DNA of 64,000 bases. Origin: Theristus sp. LFF4_11. Taxonomy: Eukaryota; Nematoda; Chromadorea; Monhysterida; Xyalidae. The DNA lies in the NCBI GenBank assembly GCA_030248135.1, contig JASANC010003132.1:62001-126000 (forward strand), in the 5' to 3' direction. A model generated the notes under the pieces. It ran no database searches. It had not been told where the DNA came from and was given only the letters and a program-made list of their open reading frames with translations. The position numbers and the translations under genes were made by a program. The stretch's first letter is position 1. Each line of letters opens with the position of its first letter. Shown here piece after piece: positions 1-13,200 of the stretch.

Positions 1-476
1 TACATGGGGCGCCTTTTTTTAAATGAAACTTTGCACAAAGCTAGCTCTTTCGGAAAGCTTTTTGGTGCACCCCTATACCATGCCCCGAAAACGGTTCTAA
101 AGGACCAAAAACGTGAAACATTGGGACCAAAACCAGTTTTTTTAAAAAAATAGCCCTTTAGACCGCATTTTTAGGGCATAGTATATCAGTAAAAAATGTT
201 CAGCAGATCAAGACAAATCGAATGGTTTTTTTTATTTTTGTCGTAGCTTCATTAAAAAGCTTAAAAAACACTGTTTTTTGAAAGGGCCCAGAAAAAACGG
301 TTTTTGGTCATTTTTGGGCCCTAAATGACCTCGAATCAAAAAACAAATGTAATTTTCGGAATCAGCGCGTCAAGACGGTCAGAATGGTGTATGATTCATT
401 TAAATTGGAGAAACTTTGCATTCTAGTGCCTAGAGGTGGGAGGGGTGGGACGGTATTCTCAAAAAGCGAGTCTTAA
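1..476 (+). mobile_element. Right end of another TTAA foldback element, cut by the window edge
   Basis: Matches 43060-43500 in the same orientation: one 378-bp-unit end, then the unique terminal part and TAGTGCCTAGAGG. It ends TCAAAAAGCGAGTC before TTAA at 473-476. Confidence 0.8.
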
Positions 477-818
477 AATGTTGAACATTGTTAGAACATT
501 TCGGAAAGTTTTTTTCTGATTTATTTTTTTGGTTCACAAGTTTTAGTTCAATTTTTACAGTGTAATTTTCAAAATATAGCAATTTTTGACACAAAAACAA
601 GACTGAAAATGGAATTGCGTTTTCACTGAAGAAAACAATCAGTCTGCTGTGGTAAAAAAATCAGAGTGGCAAATGTGTGAATCAAAAAAGAGAAAAAAAA
701 CTATTTGCATTTGAAAAGATAAATTCGCATCTGATCTGAGCAGAACCGCTCACGCACACTCAGACTCGAAGTGAAACATCAGTTATCAAAGACTGCTCAA
801 ATGCAATTCGGTGTTCGT
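477..818 (-). repeat. Dispersed repeat also present inverted at 47343-47890
   Basis: Matches the complement of the phospholipase intron-1 element, including the GAAACATCAG and GCTCAAATGCAATTC parts. It lacks ~170 bp that the intron copy has near 47570-47750. Confidence 0.65.
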
Positions 819-920
819 GTTTCCAAGGTACCATGTGAGTATTCTTTTTTCATCTTTTTTGGTGTTCTGAACATAGTTGCTCCAGAGCCGAGGGGTTGGG
901 AGGGGGGGGGGGGCGCTATA

Positions 921-1558
921 CAGTGGCGGCCAAAAGTGTTGGAACGCTGCGCGCGTGTGTGCGTGTATGCGATGTATTGCGCGTGTGTTGCATCAGCTGT
1001 ACAAACGCTATAAAAGAATCCCATGCTATTTTTTTTGTTTTTTAGACCACTCAGTGTATCTAGTACACTATTCGCAGGTTTTTTTCACTGAAGCGCACAT
1101 TTATTTGACAAATACCGAACATTACAACACGCCTCCATTCATAAAACTCCTCCATAAAACTGATTCAAAATCATTGGCAAGAAAACTATTCTATGAAGTA
1201 TTGGCGTTTGTTTGTGTTTGAATTATCTAACAGATGTGCATTGCATTCATGTTTCGGGTTCCAGTCGGGTTGTATTGTTTATTCCGCTATATTTTCTTGC
1301 CAAATAAGTTTGAAACAGTTTTACTGCCAAATGGAGGTGTGGTGTAATGTTCGGTATTTGTCCAATAAATGTATGCATCAGCAAAAAAAAAAAAACCTGC
1401 GGATAGTTATTATTAGTGTATTAGATACACTCAGTAATCACAAAAACAAAAAAAATTAGCATGGGATTCTCATAATAGCGTTTGTGAGCCTGATGATACA
1501 CACGCGTAACACACGCGCACAAACGCGCGCAGCGTTCCAACACTTTTGGCCGCCACTG
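921..1558. mobile_element. MITE with ~120-bp inverted ends (CAGTGGCGGCCAAAAGTGTT)
   Basis: Starts CAGTGGCGGCCAAAAGTGTT and ends with its complement, with TA on both sides (Tc1/mariner-type target). The ends carry GT/GC-rich runs of GCGCGTGTG. A broken copy lies at 20850-26504. Confidence 0.8.
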
Positions 1559-1582
1559 TAGATAGCTGGAGCAAATTTTCCA

Positions 1583-2036
1583 GATATAGTCGGACTAGAT
1601 AATTTCGGGCATTAGCTGATTGGCTGGCGCGTCAGCGTGAAGCGCGAAATTCAAAACGCATTTTGTTTTTTTTTAACTTGTTGATTTTTGACTGTTTGTG
1701 TGGATGAATATAGTGATTTTTGATGGAATAAACTTGGTTTTGAATTATGGGATGCATACAAAATAAAATCAGCAATTTTTATGGCGAATTTTATTTTTTG
1801 AAAAAAAAAGATCGCCGCCGTCGTCGCTTTGCCAGTTCATCAAAAACTTGTTGCTTTTGTTTTTTATGCATCCCATAATTCAAAACAAAGTTTATTCCGT
1901 CCAAAATCCCTATATTCATCCACACAAACACTCAAAAATCGACAATTTCAAAAAAACAAAATGCGTTTTGAATTTCGCGCTTCACGCTGACGCACCAGCC
2001 AATCAGCTAATGCCCGAAATTATCCAGTCCGACTAT
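1583..2036. repeat. Near-perfect inverted repeat (~180-bp arms)
   Basis: The sequence around 1583-1765 (AGATAATTTCGGGCATTAGC on) returns as its complement at 1855-2036. The ~90-bp loop contains CGCCGCCGTCGTCGC. Confidence 0.75.
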
Positions 2037-2420
2037 AGATAGCTGGAAAATTTGGGGGGGGGGGCGCGGGGGCCAGCCATGTGACTTTGGGGGGGGGGGC
2101 GGTCAAAATTTTGAATTTTGGTAGATAGATAGCTAAAACGCTAAAAAGCTATAAAAACAGCATAATAATGCTAAAAAATACATTAAAAATCAAGTATAAA
2201 CGCGTATTTTACCTAAAATTAGCGAAATTTTCAAAAATTACGAGCAAAAATGGTCAATTTTGGTCAAAAATTGACTCATTTTATGTTTTCGAAGACAAAA
2301 ATTTTCAGATAGATAGCTGGCTGAGAAATTTGTCTGATAGAAATAGATTCGATTTTTTGGGGGGGCGGCCCCCCCCCCCCAGCCCCCAGCCCCCCCCTAA
2401 AACAACTATGGTTCTGAACT
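2037..2420. other. G- and C-homopolymer-rich spacer
   Basis: Contains runs of 8-10 G or C (2055, 2089, 2359-2395) and GATAGATAGCT motifs. No gene seen. Confidence 0.5.
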
Positions 2421-2518
2421 AGGATTGGTAAAGTTCAAGCCCGAAACATCTCAGCACAAGCCAGTGAGAGCATTTTGAAGTTGGAACTTTTTGGCTCACT
2501 CTGTTTTTATTCACCATT

Positions 2519-3170
2519 TCAGCCGACTTTATTTGGCTCTGTTTCTTTGATGTTTCACAGGTAGTACAAGGCGAATTTGTGCGTCACATAGATCTACACG
2601 GACAGACAAATTGTAAATTTAGTACTATCTAAATCAAAACTAGCATATTGTAACCCGAGCGTATATGGTTACAGTTTTTTGGAAGGTGTCAGGGGAAATG
2701 ACGCCGCAAAAGAAGGCGGATAGAAACTTTGAGCGTTTTTTATGCAGAAAAATTTGTAGAAAAAAGTAAATCACGGCAATAAATTTGTTGTTGTTGGAGA
2801 GTTTAGGCAATGAAGCGTACAGAACGCAACGCCGTGGAGTAGGGTGCCCTCGAGTTTTCTCAGTCATTAAATGCCTATACACCCCTAGACGGGGCTCGAT
2901 CCCCCGAATGCACAGACAGCAGTCCAATTGAACTGAAATTGCACCAGCTTGTTATTGACCATTTCAGCCGACTTGATTCGGCACTGTTTGGATGTTTCTC
3001 CGATGTTTCACGATTAGTACAAGGTGCAATTGGTGCGCCACACAGATACACACACGGACAAATACCTGTTTTAGTAATATAAATCAAAACTAGCATTTTG
3101 TAACCCGTGCATATATGGTTACATTTTTTTGCAAGGTGTCAGGGGAAATGACACCACAAAAGGAGGAGGA
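2519..3170 (+). repeat. Two direct ~200-bp repeats, ~447 bp apart
   Basis: 2519-2725 and 2965-3170 share TCAGCCGACTT, GATGTTTCAC, AATCAAAACTAGCAT, GTAACCCG and AGGTGTCAGGGGAAATGAC at the same order and spacing, ~80% similar by eye. Confidence 0.6.
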
Positions 3171-4268
3171 AAAATTTGAACGTTATTGTGGCGGAATTTT
3201 AGTTTCTCATCTCGTTGAAACAAGCAAATCTTGCACAATATGATAGCCACCTTTAAAGTGAGTTTGAGTAATAAATTATGCAGAGCAATAATCCACCGCA
3301 TCAACTTCTTTTTTATTTTGCGTTGATTTTTTGTCAACCCCAGTAAATTTAAAGCAAAGACTAAAAATGAAAAAGAAATCACAGTCATAACACTCTGGCA
3401 AATCATTCGCTGTCACCACACCAATTGCGATTAGCATGCCAATGTGTTTGATTGGCGTGCCAGTGTGTTTGTTTGCGAGTCAACAACATTTTAAGTGAAA
3501 TGCCACGTGTAAATATGTAAAAGCGAAGATTTGAGCAGCCAGCATGTGACCAGTGCCAGACAGTAATGCTAGATTTGCAGTAAATTTAGCTGATGTTTCA
3601 GGCGCCATAGATATTATGAGAACAAGGTCGCCCTTATTGTCTCGACGAAGTCTCGACGTATCGTGTCTCGAGTCTTAGTCTCGTGGATTTTTTTTTGAGG
3701 GTACCAAGTTGATTGGCACCAAATAAAGTTGCTGAATGGTTGGAGAACTATTCAATTTCAGTGCTCTGACTTTAAAATGATAGTTCATGCTGTAATACTT
3801 TGCCACAATGATATCGCCTTGAAAGAAGTTCAGATCTGCCGGTTTCGCGCTGCACGATCGTTGTACGGTGTCTCAGCCAGCCTGACCAATCAGTGCGCTG
3901 GATTCAAATGCGCAGCCAAATCAGCGAGCATACTTTGTAAAAAATGTGTTTTTTTAAGCGATACAGGTCACCCCGTTATTCATAGAAACAGAAAAACATA
4001 TGATTCCTAAATGGCAGAGATGATCTCGCATTATAACTGCAAAAGTAAACAATGGGCAACATCGGTGATCTACAGTTTATTTGGTGACCGGTGACTGTGC
4101 CTGCCTGGACTCCGCCTCCACACAGCAATGCATGCGTGTGCACGTGATCACGAAACAATATTAGCTAATTGGCAATTGCACATATTAATATAGAAATATA
4201 TCGTGGACACCGCATTGGCGCAGAGTTTTCTTTCGTTTCACTGTGCTTTTCTCATTTCTGTTGCGCAG
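3171..4268. other. Non-coding, end of the CAND1 intron that enters the window
   Basis: AT-rich with a GTCTCGACG cluster near 3638-3685 and an ACTCCGCCTCCACAC stretch near 4110 that recurs at 26578 and 32770. It ends at the acceptor ttgcgcag (4261-4268). No exon encoding the preceding CAND1 residues was found. Confidence 0.5.
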
Positions 4269-7200
4269 ATCAAGCACGTCGATCGCGTCTACGAGGCTGT
4301 GTTCGAGAAGCTGAAGGCCACTGACATGGATCAAGAGGTGAAGGAGAAGGCGATCACGGCGGCCGGACTCTTGGTCAGCATCTTTGCTGATGTTTTGTCG
4401 ACGCGGTTGCCGGAGTGCCTGCCGATTCTGATGGATCGACTGCGAAATGAGATGACTCGACTGACGACCGTCAAAGGTGCGCGTCAGCCCGGTTTATTTC
4501 TGGTAAAGTGTGTCTGTTCAAACCTGTCATCTGGTTCGGCAGGACACCGAGCTCTCGCGGAACTCTGAATTACAGGGTGAGGAAGAGCAAATGTATCGAC
4601 GACCTCATTAGTGGGGTGAACACTGGAGCATCTCCGGTTCTGTTGCTCATTCGTTGGCGTGCTCGGTGTTCTGCGAAGAAAAGTGATAGGCTTGAACAGA
4701 CTTTTCATTACCGGAGTTACGCAAACTGAACCGCACGTGAACGTTTTCTGTCGTTGCATAGCTGTCCCATGCGGGTGCATATGTTCTCACACTAGCTTTA
4801 TCGTCACCTCAATTTCGAATGGATTCAAATAAACGTAGTGCACTTTGATTTCAAGCACAATCATGCATGCCCAGATTGTTTGTCTCACAGCGATTACCAC
4901 CATGACGCGCAGTTGCCTGCACGTGGACTTGCGCGCGGTGTTGGCCGACGTTATGCAATTGTGCGCCGAGTTCCTCCGGAAGAACCAGCGAGCGCTGAAA
5001 ATCGCGACGCTACAGTTGTTGCATGTTGGTGGCGTTTTGTTCTCTCGCTTTTTTTTTGTCATTCGTGTTTCAAGTCCAAGTGCGCTTTTAGCTGTTGCTG
5101 GCTGACTGCGACTTTTTTTGAGAATGACAAGTGGGAACGCTGATTGCTTGGTCGCGTTGTCAATTGGAAGTTTCGATATGAGAACGAGTCGTGTTATTCG
5201 TTATGTCAGATCAACTTTTTATGTTGTGTTTCGAATTTTGCAGGCGCTACTTGATAATTACTCGAGTTTGTTGACGGACCAAATGTTGCTTGGTGTCGTG
5301 AAAGAGTTACCCCCGCTTGTGTCCGACTCAGACCTGCAGATTAGCCAGTTGGTTTTGCGATTTTTGACCGGTTCGTCGGTTTTTTATGGATTTATGCTGT
5401 ACATATATACAACCTTTAGTTTTTTTTTGGATTTGCTGTGTACGTTTTGCATTCAGTTTTTTTCAGTCGTTTTCTTGTTTTGGTGCGAACTTTCACCGTC
5501 AGGTTGATGAATTTCAAGTTGACAGATAAATCAACTTGTTTTTCGCTCAACACGCAGCAGAGTTTTTATTGCTTTAGCGGCCGATTCTAATTTTGAGCTA
5601 ACGCCAAAATGAGTTGCAGTTAGCTTCGTTGAGGAAAACCCTTTGAAAATAATTATGACAGATCCAGCTAATTAATGCACTAGTTTGAGCATCTGAGAGA
5701 ATTTGAGATCATGAAACAGAGGCAAACTGTTTTTCTGGGCGTGCATTAGATCGCGGCCCATTAGATCGCGGCCGAAGCATCGCGGCCGAAGTATCGCGGC
5801 CTGAAAGATCGCGGCCTGGACGATCGCGGCCTGAACGATCGCGGCCTGGACGATCGCGGCCTGGTACGATCGCGGCCTGGGATGATCGCGGCCCGGGATG
5901 ATCGCGGCCCGGGACGATCGCGGCCTGGGACGATCGCGGCCTGGGACGATCGCGGCCTGGCTTAGGCTTAGGCTTAGTTTTAAGCACGCTCTGTTTTTAG
6001 CAGAGCAGCACCCATGCAATTTTTGTTTTATTTAATAATAAGCACGCAGATCAAGAAAATCAAATGCGCTGCAAATTCCATTTTCAGATTTATTGCCAAA
6101 ACAAATTACGTCGCCAAGCTATGGCGTGAAGATTGAAACGACCCATTATTCTCATTCATTCCTGCCTTGCCAGGTACCTCCGGTTTTTCGTCTATACAGG
6201 GTGTTTCAGAAGTAGTGGGTAGGTGTTTGACGCGTTATTTCTCGAGTTGTGTTGAACCCTATTGAATGAAATATTGTTCAGGAAGGCTCAACTAATATTT
6301 GTGCTAAATTTCAAAAAATTTTATTCACCTGCGCACGAATGACAGAGCAAAACAAAAGTTTCAAAAATGGACCAGAAAATACCAGATCACGCGATACCAC
6401 CGGTCAACAAAGGACAGCATTCAAAAGAAAACTTCGAAATGTGTATGGCGATAACAGCAAACATCAACAACAACGACAACAGTGTCAACTCAATCAAATT
6501 GCTCAAAGTGAGCCTCAATGCATCGCTTGCACCTATCCGTCACAGCCGAAACCGCCTTCTCTAGCATAAAAAAGGTCTACCACGTTCCAAAAACCGGCAA
6601 ATATAAAAAAAAACTACAACAAAACAAATCGGATTAAAAAAGATCTCGTATTCATTCATGCAACCCGATTCGGCCGCATACAAGGTAATGTTGTGCCAAA
6701 CCCCCAGTTGCGTGCTGAAATCAATGTTTTTTTGTGTTTTGCTATGTCATTCGCGGGCAGGTGAATGAATTTTTCTTAAATTTTGCACAAATCTAAGGTG
6801 AACTTTCTTGATCAACTGACTAAAATTTCATTCAATATGGGTTAACACAAGTCGAGAAATAACGCGTCAAACACCTACCCACTACTTCTGAAACACCCTG
6901 TAGTCATTCACATGGGAGCTGTCGGGTCGGGTTGAGTCACTCACACGTAGAATTGTTAAACAAAAATTGAAGTTTAAAAAAAATTAAATAAAAAACAAGA
7001 ATGTCGATTAAAAAATCGAAAGATTTTTCTCCAATACACTCTGAAAACCTCATTTTTGGCACAATTTTTCAAAAGTTTAACAAATTGTTTTATGATATTA
7101 CCTTGTAAACCGCCAGCAGTCGATTTGGGACCGTTTTACCAATTGATTTTAGGCTTGAACAACTTTTGTACAGAAGTTTTTGAGCGTCGCAAAGCTTGTC

Positions 7201-10200
7201 TTACCATTTCCGATGCAGATAAGGTGACAATTCGCCTCACAATCTGAATTCTGAGCGTCCGAGCTGCACTGTTTGCAAGCGCTACAGCTGTACTTTGTCT
7301 GCTTGCTATTTCGTGTCGTGTTGTGGCGTCGTCATCATAATTGATCGAATTTCAAGCCGGTAAGATTTCTTTCATTTGAACTGGGGATAATTAGTTGCGT
7401 TTTGAGGGTCAAAACACTAGAAGAGGCATGATGGTAACGGTTTGGAAAATGGGTACATTTGTAAATGAGGTCACCAAAACAAAATCCGATAAGTTCCGCC
7501 TTACAGGTGTCATTCGAAAGGCGCTTGCTCGTCAGATGTGATTCTTCGGACTCCCTGATTGATTTAGACCAACTTTGATTTTCATGTTTCTATATTTTTC
7601 TTTAAGAAAACCAAAAAATTTTTTTAACAACTCTATTTACACGGGTCACTCACATGGGAGATGATTGTCGTTGGGGGCGATATTGATAGCTGGAGCAAAT
7701 TTTCCACATACGGAATGACCGAGTAAACATGGCAGCTTTTTTCAGGGTGCAAGGAGCGCGCGAAATTTGAATAAAAGAAAATAGACGCTCAGAAACCAAC
7801 ATGTGTGCCAAATTTGACGTGTTTTTTAGACTAATGGATTCTTCGTGTTATTATGTTCATTCTTGCTCCCTTGAACACATGATTAGGAGTTATGTTGGCA
7901 TTTTTGAAAAAGACAACTCCTAGTCTGCGACGGATCCCGCCTTGACTTGGGCTGCCTTATTTATTCGGCCATACTGTAGACAGCTGCAAATTTTTAAGAT
8001 GGGAGGCGCGGGTGTGCATGTGACTTTGGGGAGGGCGGTCAAAATGTTGAAATTAAATAGATAGATGGGTAACCCGTCAAACTTGCTACAAACAACAACC
8101 GAACATGAGCAACAAATAATATTAACAATAATTTAGTTTTAAAATAAATGCGAATAGCTTTGTTTGAGTAGCACAGTTTCATATACATACGCAATGCACG
8201 GTGACTGCCACATGTAAATTGCCAGTCTGATCTGGATATATGACAAGGTTATGAAAACGCCGCGATCGTCCCAGGCCGCGATCGTCCAGGCCGCGATCGT
8301 CCCAGGCCGCGATCGTCCCAGGCCGCGATCGTCCCGGGCCGCGATCATCCCGGGCCGCGATCATCCCAGGCCGCGATCGTACCAGGCCGCGATCGTCCGG
8401 GCCGCGATCGTTCAGGCCGCGATCGTCCAGGCCGCGATCTTTCAGGCCGCGATGCTTCGGCCGCGATACTCCGGGCCGCGATCTCCTGGGCCGCGATAGT
8501 ACATTTGCCGTTTTTCTGCTGCAGTTCTCGTAACGGATGGTAAACGTGCGTCAGTTGTACTCGGCTCGCGAGAGGTCGACGCAATGTTGGTCGGCGATAA
8601 TGGCTCATTGATTTCGCTTTGTCAGTCGGCCATGTTACAGGTGCGGTGGTTTCCGCGAAACGGTGTTGTCTTTTGTTTTGTTTTTTTTTAAGTTTTCATA
8701 AAGCACTATTTAGTGACGCACGCACAACTATGTTTTAACAACGCTTCTCGTAGCGTAGCTAAATATTTGTTTCATGAATGCATGCACAGTATAAGCAGAC
8801 ATTTGAAAAGCAAACTATGAGCCCGTTGTCAACACGGGAGGCATGATCGTGATTTTATTTATTGGTGCCGCAACTCAATGCGTTTGCAAGCGGCTCTATT
8901 GCTTTTTTTGTGTCAGGGCGCCACACTGAGCGCTACGCTGGCGCTACTGCGCGCAATCACACGGGCGCACAACGCAGCGGCCGGCCAGAACAAAACGCAG
9001 CGAGCGTTTGAGGTACGCGCGTAAGTGAGAGCAAATTGGAAACCGCAAAAAGAACAGTGATCAGCACTCGCGGGGTCACTCCGCCTGCAGCCAACAAAGC
9101 GAACACTGACGTTAAGCTTCGTTTCGTGCTTCTCTCCTGGCCACTGGGGATGGAAAACAACCGGTTTTTTTTTTATTTTTTTGTGACAAAAAACCGTTTT
9201 TTACGGCTTTAAAACTGTTTTTTTTTACCAAGGTTTTTTCTCGACACTGGTTTTCCAGCTTCAGAATATTGCTCTGGATTTCGCCAAACACACAATTGAG
9301 CAAGAAAAGGTGGCTAAAATTTGTTCTTGTCGGTTTTGTGAACAATCATCAGAAGCGTTGCTTTACCCACACAATTAAATGGTAGATTCGACGACTGCAA
9401 ACTTGGATTTGTTTCGAGGACTGAAAATTCAAATTTAATATTGGTAAAATACCGTATTTTTGGTTTGAAAAGAAAACGGTTTAATTAACCGGGGAGCAAC
9501 AAATTCACGCATATATGCGTGGCGTGCAGCCACAAACGAACAACGCGAAGCTGTGCGTGCATAAATAACTCAAAATAAGCCTTATGACGTCCTCAAAATT
9601 TGTTTGCGTCAGCTGACGCAAACGACCGAAATTTTTTGCGTCAGCCCAAAATATTTTTCGTCATTGTCGCAGGATTTTGCGTCAAAAAACCCTGTCTCGT
9701 AGTATTGTAAACTACCGTTCATGCCTGATGGCCCTTCAACAACGACGACGTCAGCTTTCTCTCGTTGTGCACACAGCCACTGTACACGGCGTTGACGTCG
9801 TCCGTGTACGCGGCCGGTGCGGGCACGTCGACCGGCGGCGCGCTGCATCGCCACGCGTATCTGTCGATTGCGAAATGTGTCGCCGTCGTCGCGTCGGAGT
9901 CGTCGCTCGACGAACAGGCGCAGCTCGCGAAACAGCTCGCCGCGCAGATCAGGGTCGGTGCTGTTGGTGGGGTGGTTTGATTTGCGGTGTGTGTGTGTGC
10001 CCGGCGGGCCGGTTTTGAAACCGGTTGCCTTGTGTATTTGCCTGACGCTCGGTGGCGCCAAATAAAACCGAACAGAACAGGTGGGGGCACAGTGTTTTTC
10101 AGGTGTGTTTTCACTTTTTTAGTCATTCTGACTGGTGTGTCCAACTTTCCTGGTGTTCGTTCTGGTTAGATCTTGACGTTTCAGACTCAGGTTCAGTAAA

Positions 10201-13200
10201 ACAGACCGTTTTACAGCTGCTGACAGCTGCTTAGCCTACCGTTGACGGAAGTGTACCGTGCAGGCGGCGGATCACCTTTAGTAAGGTCCCGTTCGACAAT
10301 CCGTGCACTTTGTATTTACGACAGCGTTGCACTGTAGCAGAGTGCGCACACACGCAGCAGACGCGTCTGTGTGTCTGTGTGTCTTGTGCCTGTACAACGT
10401 TCACTGTGTTCTGATAACAACGGACGGTGAGCAATGCATTCGTGCCAGCGCAGCGCAATTGCAGCCGTGTTATTTGCAGTGTGCACGGAACACACAGCCA
10501 GGCTAAACACGTTGATGCGCATATATATCGCAAGTGCTCATTAAAATTCCGGTGCGTGTTTCCAGTCGGGCATGCAGAGCAACACGACCACCACCGATGG
10601 AATGCTGCTGTTCAGCCTGTTGTGCATGGGCGAATTGGGCCGCTACTGTACGCACGTGTTCAAAAAGTCGGCCGCACAAGTCAAGTGAGCTGTTGTTGTT
10701 GTTGTTGTTTTGTTCTCAGGGTTCTGGGAGTTTTTTTTGGAAAGTATATTTTGAGACTGGATATGGGGGTCGAAACTAGGGTTTGGGGGAAAGCAGGAAA
10801 TCCGGATTTTTTAACGATTTTTTTACGAAGTTGGTTCGTTCGAAGGGTCTGGTCGAGCTGAGTTCAGCTAGATAGTTTTCAGAACGATCCGGTGAACTAT
10901 AAGAGCGCAAATCGTGTTTATTGGAATTTCGGTCATTTCATAAAGGGAAAACGACATTTTCAACAGTAAAATAGGACAATCTCTCAAACCCCCCGAACCC
11001 CAGTCGAAACTCGTTTCCACAGTGCTGGTGTCTCGAAACGAATTTCACACGTCACTCGTCAAAACGAAAGCACCCATATAGCAGCAGCACGGCAACAAAC
11101 AACAACAACAAAGCACCCATATACCACCACACACCCACGGGCGCATAGGCGTTTCCAAACTGTTGCTCGCCACTGTATGTTTGTCTTCCCCTTATCTGCA
11201 AAAAAACAGCAATTGTCAACACAATGAACAAGTCTGCAAATGCTAGCTGTTGCTGTTCTTCTTCAGACCAGAGAAACTAATCGTGGAGGCGTTCCAATCG
11301 GCCTCCGAGGACATCAAGACAGCGGCTAGCTACTCGTTGGGTGCCCTCTGTGCGGGTGACCTCGCGACCTACGTGCCGTTTCTGTTGCACGAAATCGAGA
11401 CACAGCCGAAACGACAGTATCTGCTGTTGCACGCGCTGAAAGAGGTGGGGTGGGCGGACAGCGACGATTTCCCAGTTGTATTGTTAAAGTGCGTAGTGCT
11501 GTTCAGTGGCAGGTCATCCATTTGGATGTAGCTGACGAATGTGGATGGGCACTTGCAGTCTCTAGTTGTGATTTGTTGTCACGACAGCGTCAGCAGAGAT
11601 AAACCCAGCTTTGCAAGGAGATCATATCGTGCCAGAGAGTCGTTTCGTCAAGTGTGCGAAATTTAAGAGTTCTTTTTTCAGCAAAATTGATGAAGCAATA
11701 ATAAAACTGAAGCGGTGTTCGTTTTCTACATCACAGAAAACCGGTTTTTCTGCTATCCATAGCGAATATTCATGTTTGTCTTTCGTGTTTGCATGACTTT
11801 TCTGAGCGCCATTTTCCATCTTTTCTTCAGGTGATTGGCAGCGAGTCTGTCGATCAGCAGGCAATCGATATTTTCAAGCCAAGAATTGACGACATTTGGC
11901 AGGTTGGTCCAGAGTTATAAAGACTGCTCCGCGATTACATCGTCACATTCTAGAAATAAGAGAACAGTTCGGTGCATAACGGCGTTGATATTTCTTCATA
12001 CGTCTGTTCAATGTTTCGTTCGGGTGTTTCTTCTTTCTCCAAATATCATATCGGTCGTGTTTGTGTTTGTTCATTGCTCACAATCGCGTGCTGCTCGACG
12101 CAGGTGCTGCTGTCACACGCCTCGTGTGCCGAGGAGGGCACGCGCAATGTGGTCGCCGAATGCATCGGAAAGTTGTGCCTCATGGATCCGGCCAGGTTAC
12201 TACCAAAACTAAAGGTTGCTTTCGTTTTCGTTATTTTTTCTCACTGTTCTGCGCTGCGTCTGATTGACTGATTTCCCCATTTACGCATTGTACACTCATT
12301 CTGCAGCACGTTCTTGTTTTTGGGGCTATTCTTGTCAAATTCGCGTCGTCGCACGCACAGTGTGTGCGTGTGTGTGCGTATCGCCTGGGTGTGCGTGCCT
12401 GTGCGTTTGTTTGTGCATTACTTGCAATGAGACAAAAGTGCAGTCTTCGCACGGGCATGCACTTCGTTTATATTTTGGCACCTCGTTCATGATCAGGCAG
12501 TTTTTTGTTCAACTTCGCAGTCACAATTGAACGCCGACACGCACGTGCGCGCAACCTGCGTGACGTCACTAAAGTTCATGCTCCACGACCAGCAACAACA
12601 GTCCGGTTAGTATGATGTGGGATTTTAAAAATCAAAATTCCCTCTCATTTTTTTTTCGTTCGCCCAATTTCCAGTCCCAGCAATTCTTTGCATTCCCAAA
12701 ATTTCCGCTCGCTCGCTGCGCTACTGGTCGAGCAAATCATATTCAGGCATCAAAGCGAATACAGTGCAATATTCAACGGCTCGAGAAAACATCTGAACAG
12801 AAATAGCTCCTTCTCGGTTTCCAGATTACTAGGGGGATATTGATTTTGCATTATTTTCTTTGCATCCCCAAAAGATGCGATGCGTCTGAGAGCATGTGCA
12901 GCGAATCAGCATCGACAATCCGTTCTGATTTACACGTTTTGTTTTTTTTGATTTTGCTTCGCTGACGGCAGGACTGACGGCGACCAACGAGCAGGAGTGG
13001 CCGCAGACGGCGCAGATGGACCAGCTGTTGACGAGCTACATGCCGGCGTTCTTGAACGCCATCAACGACGACGAGCTGAACGTGCGCCGTGTCGCGTTGA
13101 TCACGTTCAATTCCGCTGTGCACAACAAGCCGCAGTTGGTGCGTTCCATTCGGGCGTGCTTTTTAAGGATTCGCTTTGTGGCTTTTTTCTTTTAGTTTTT

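Larger units (their letters stand above)
5371..8524 (+). other. Third visible CAND1 intron (3.15 kb), filled with repeats
   Basis: The intron runs from a GT after the phase-1 codon at 5370 to a CAG at 8522-8524. It holds two mirror-image GATCGCGGCC arrays, a 0.7 kb terminal-inverted-repeat MITE, a family-A MITE, and a stretch (7056-7560) that recurs inverted in the mec-3 intron. No coding exon was found in it. Confidence 0.85.

Noticed and set aside
5758..5962. Regularly repeated unit suggesting a CRISPR array
   Set aside because: Units are 14-16 bp with 4-6-bp spacers that are themselves near-repeats, in an animal intron. This is a minisatellite.
5672..6019. Open frames (115 and 92 codons) with [16 protein letters not shown] repeats, and similar frames at 8139-8608
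   Set aside because: They are translations of the GATCGCGGCC minisatellite in several frames and both strands. No codon preference or splice support.
6339..6569. 76-codon frame in the 6197-6900 element as transposase
   Set aside because: Gln/Asn-rich composition without helix-turn-helix or DDE signature.
9609..10144. Minus-strand frames of 141-150 codons
   Set aside because: Antisense shadows of the CAND1 exon at 9777-9953.
10185..10234. Candidate CAND1 exon reading [17 protein letters not shown]
   Set aside because: It ends in a stop without a donor. The exon at 10566-10684 gives the expected [14 protein letters not shown] block in correct phase.
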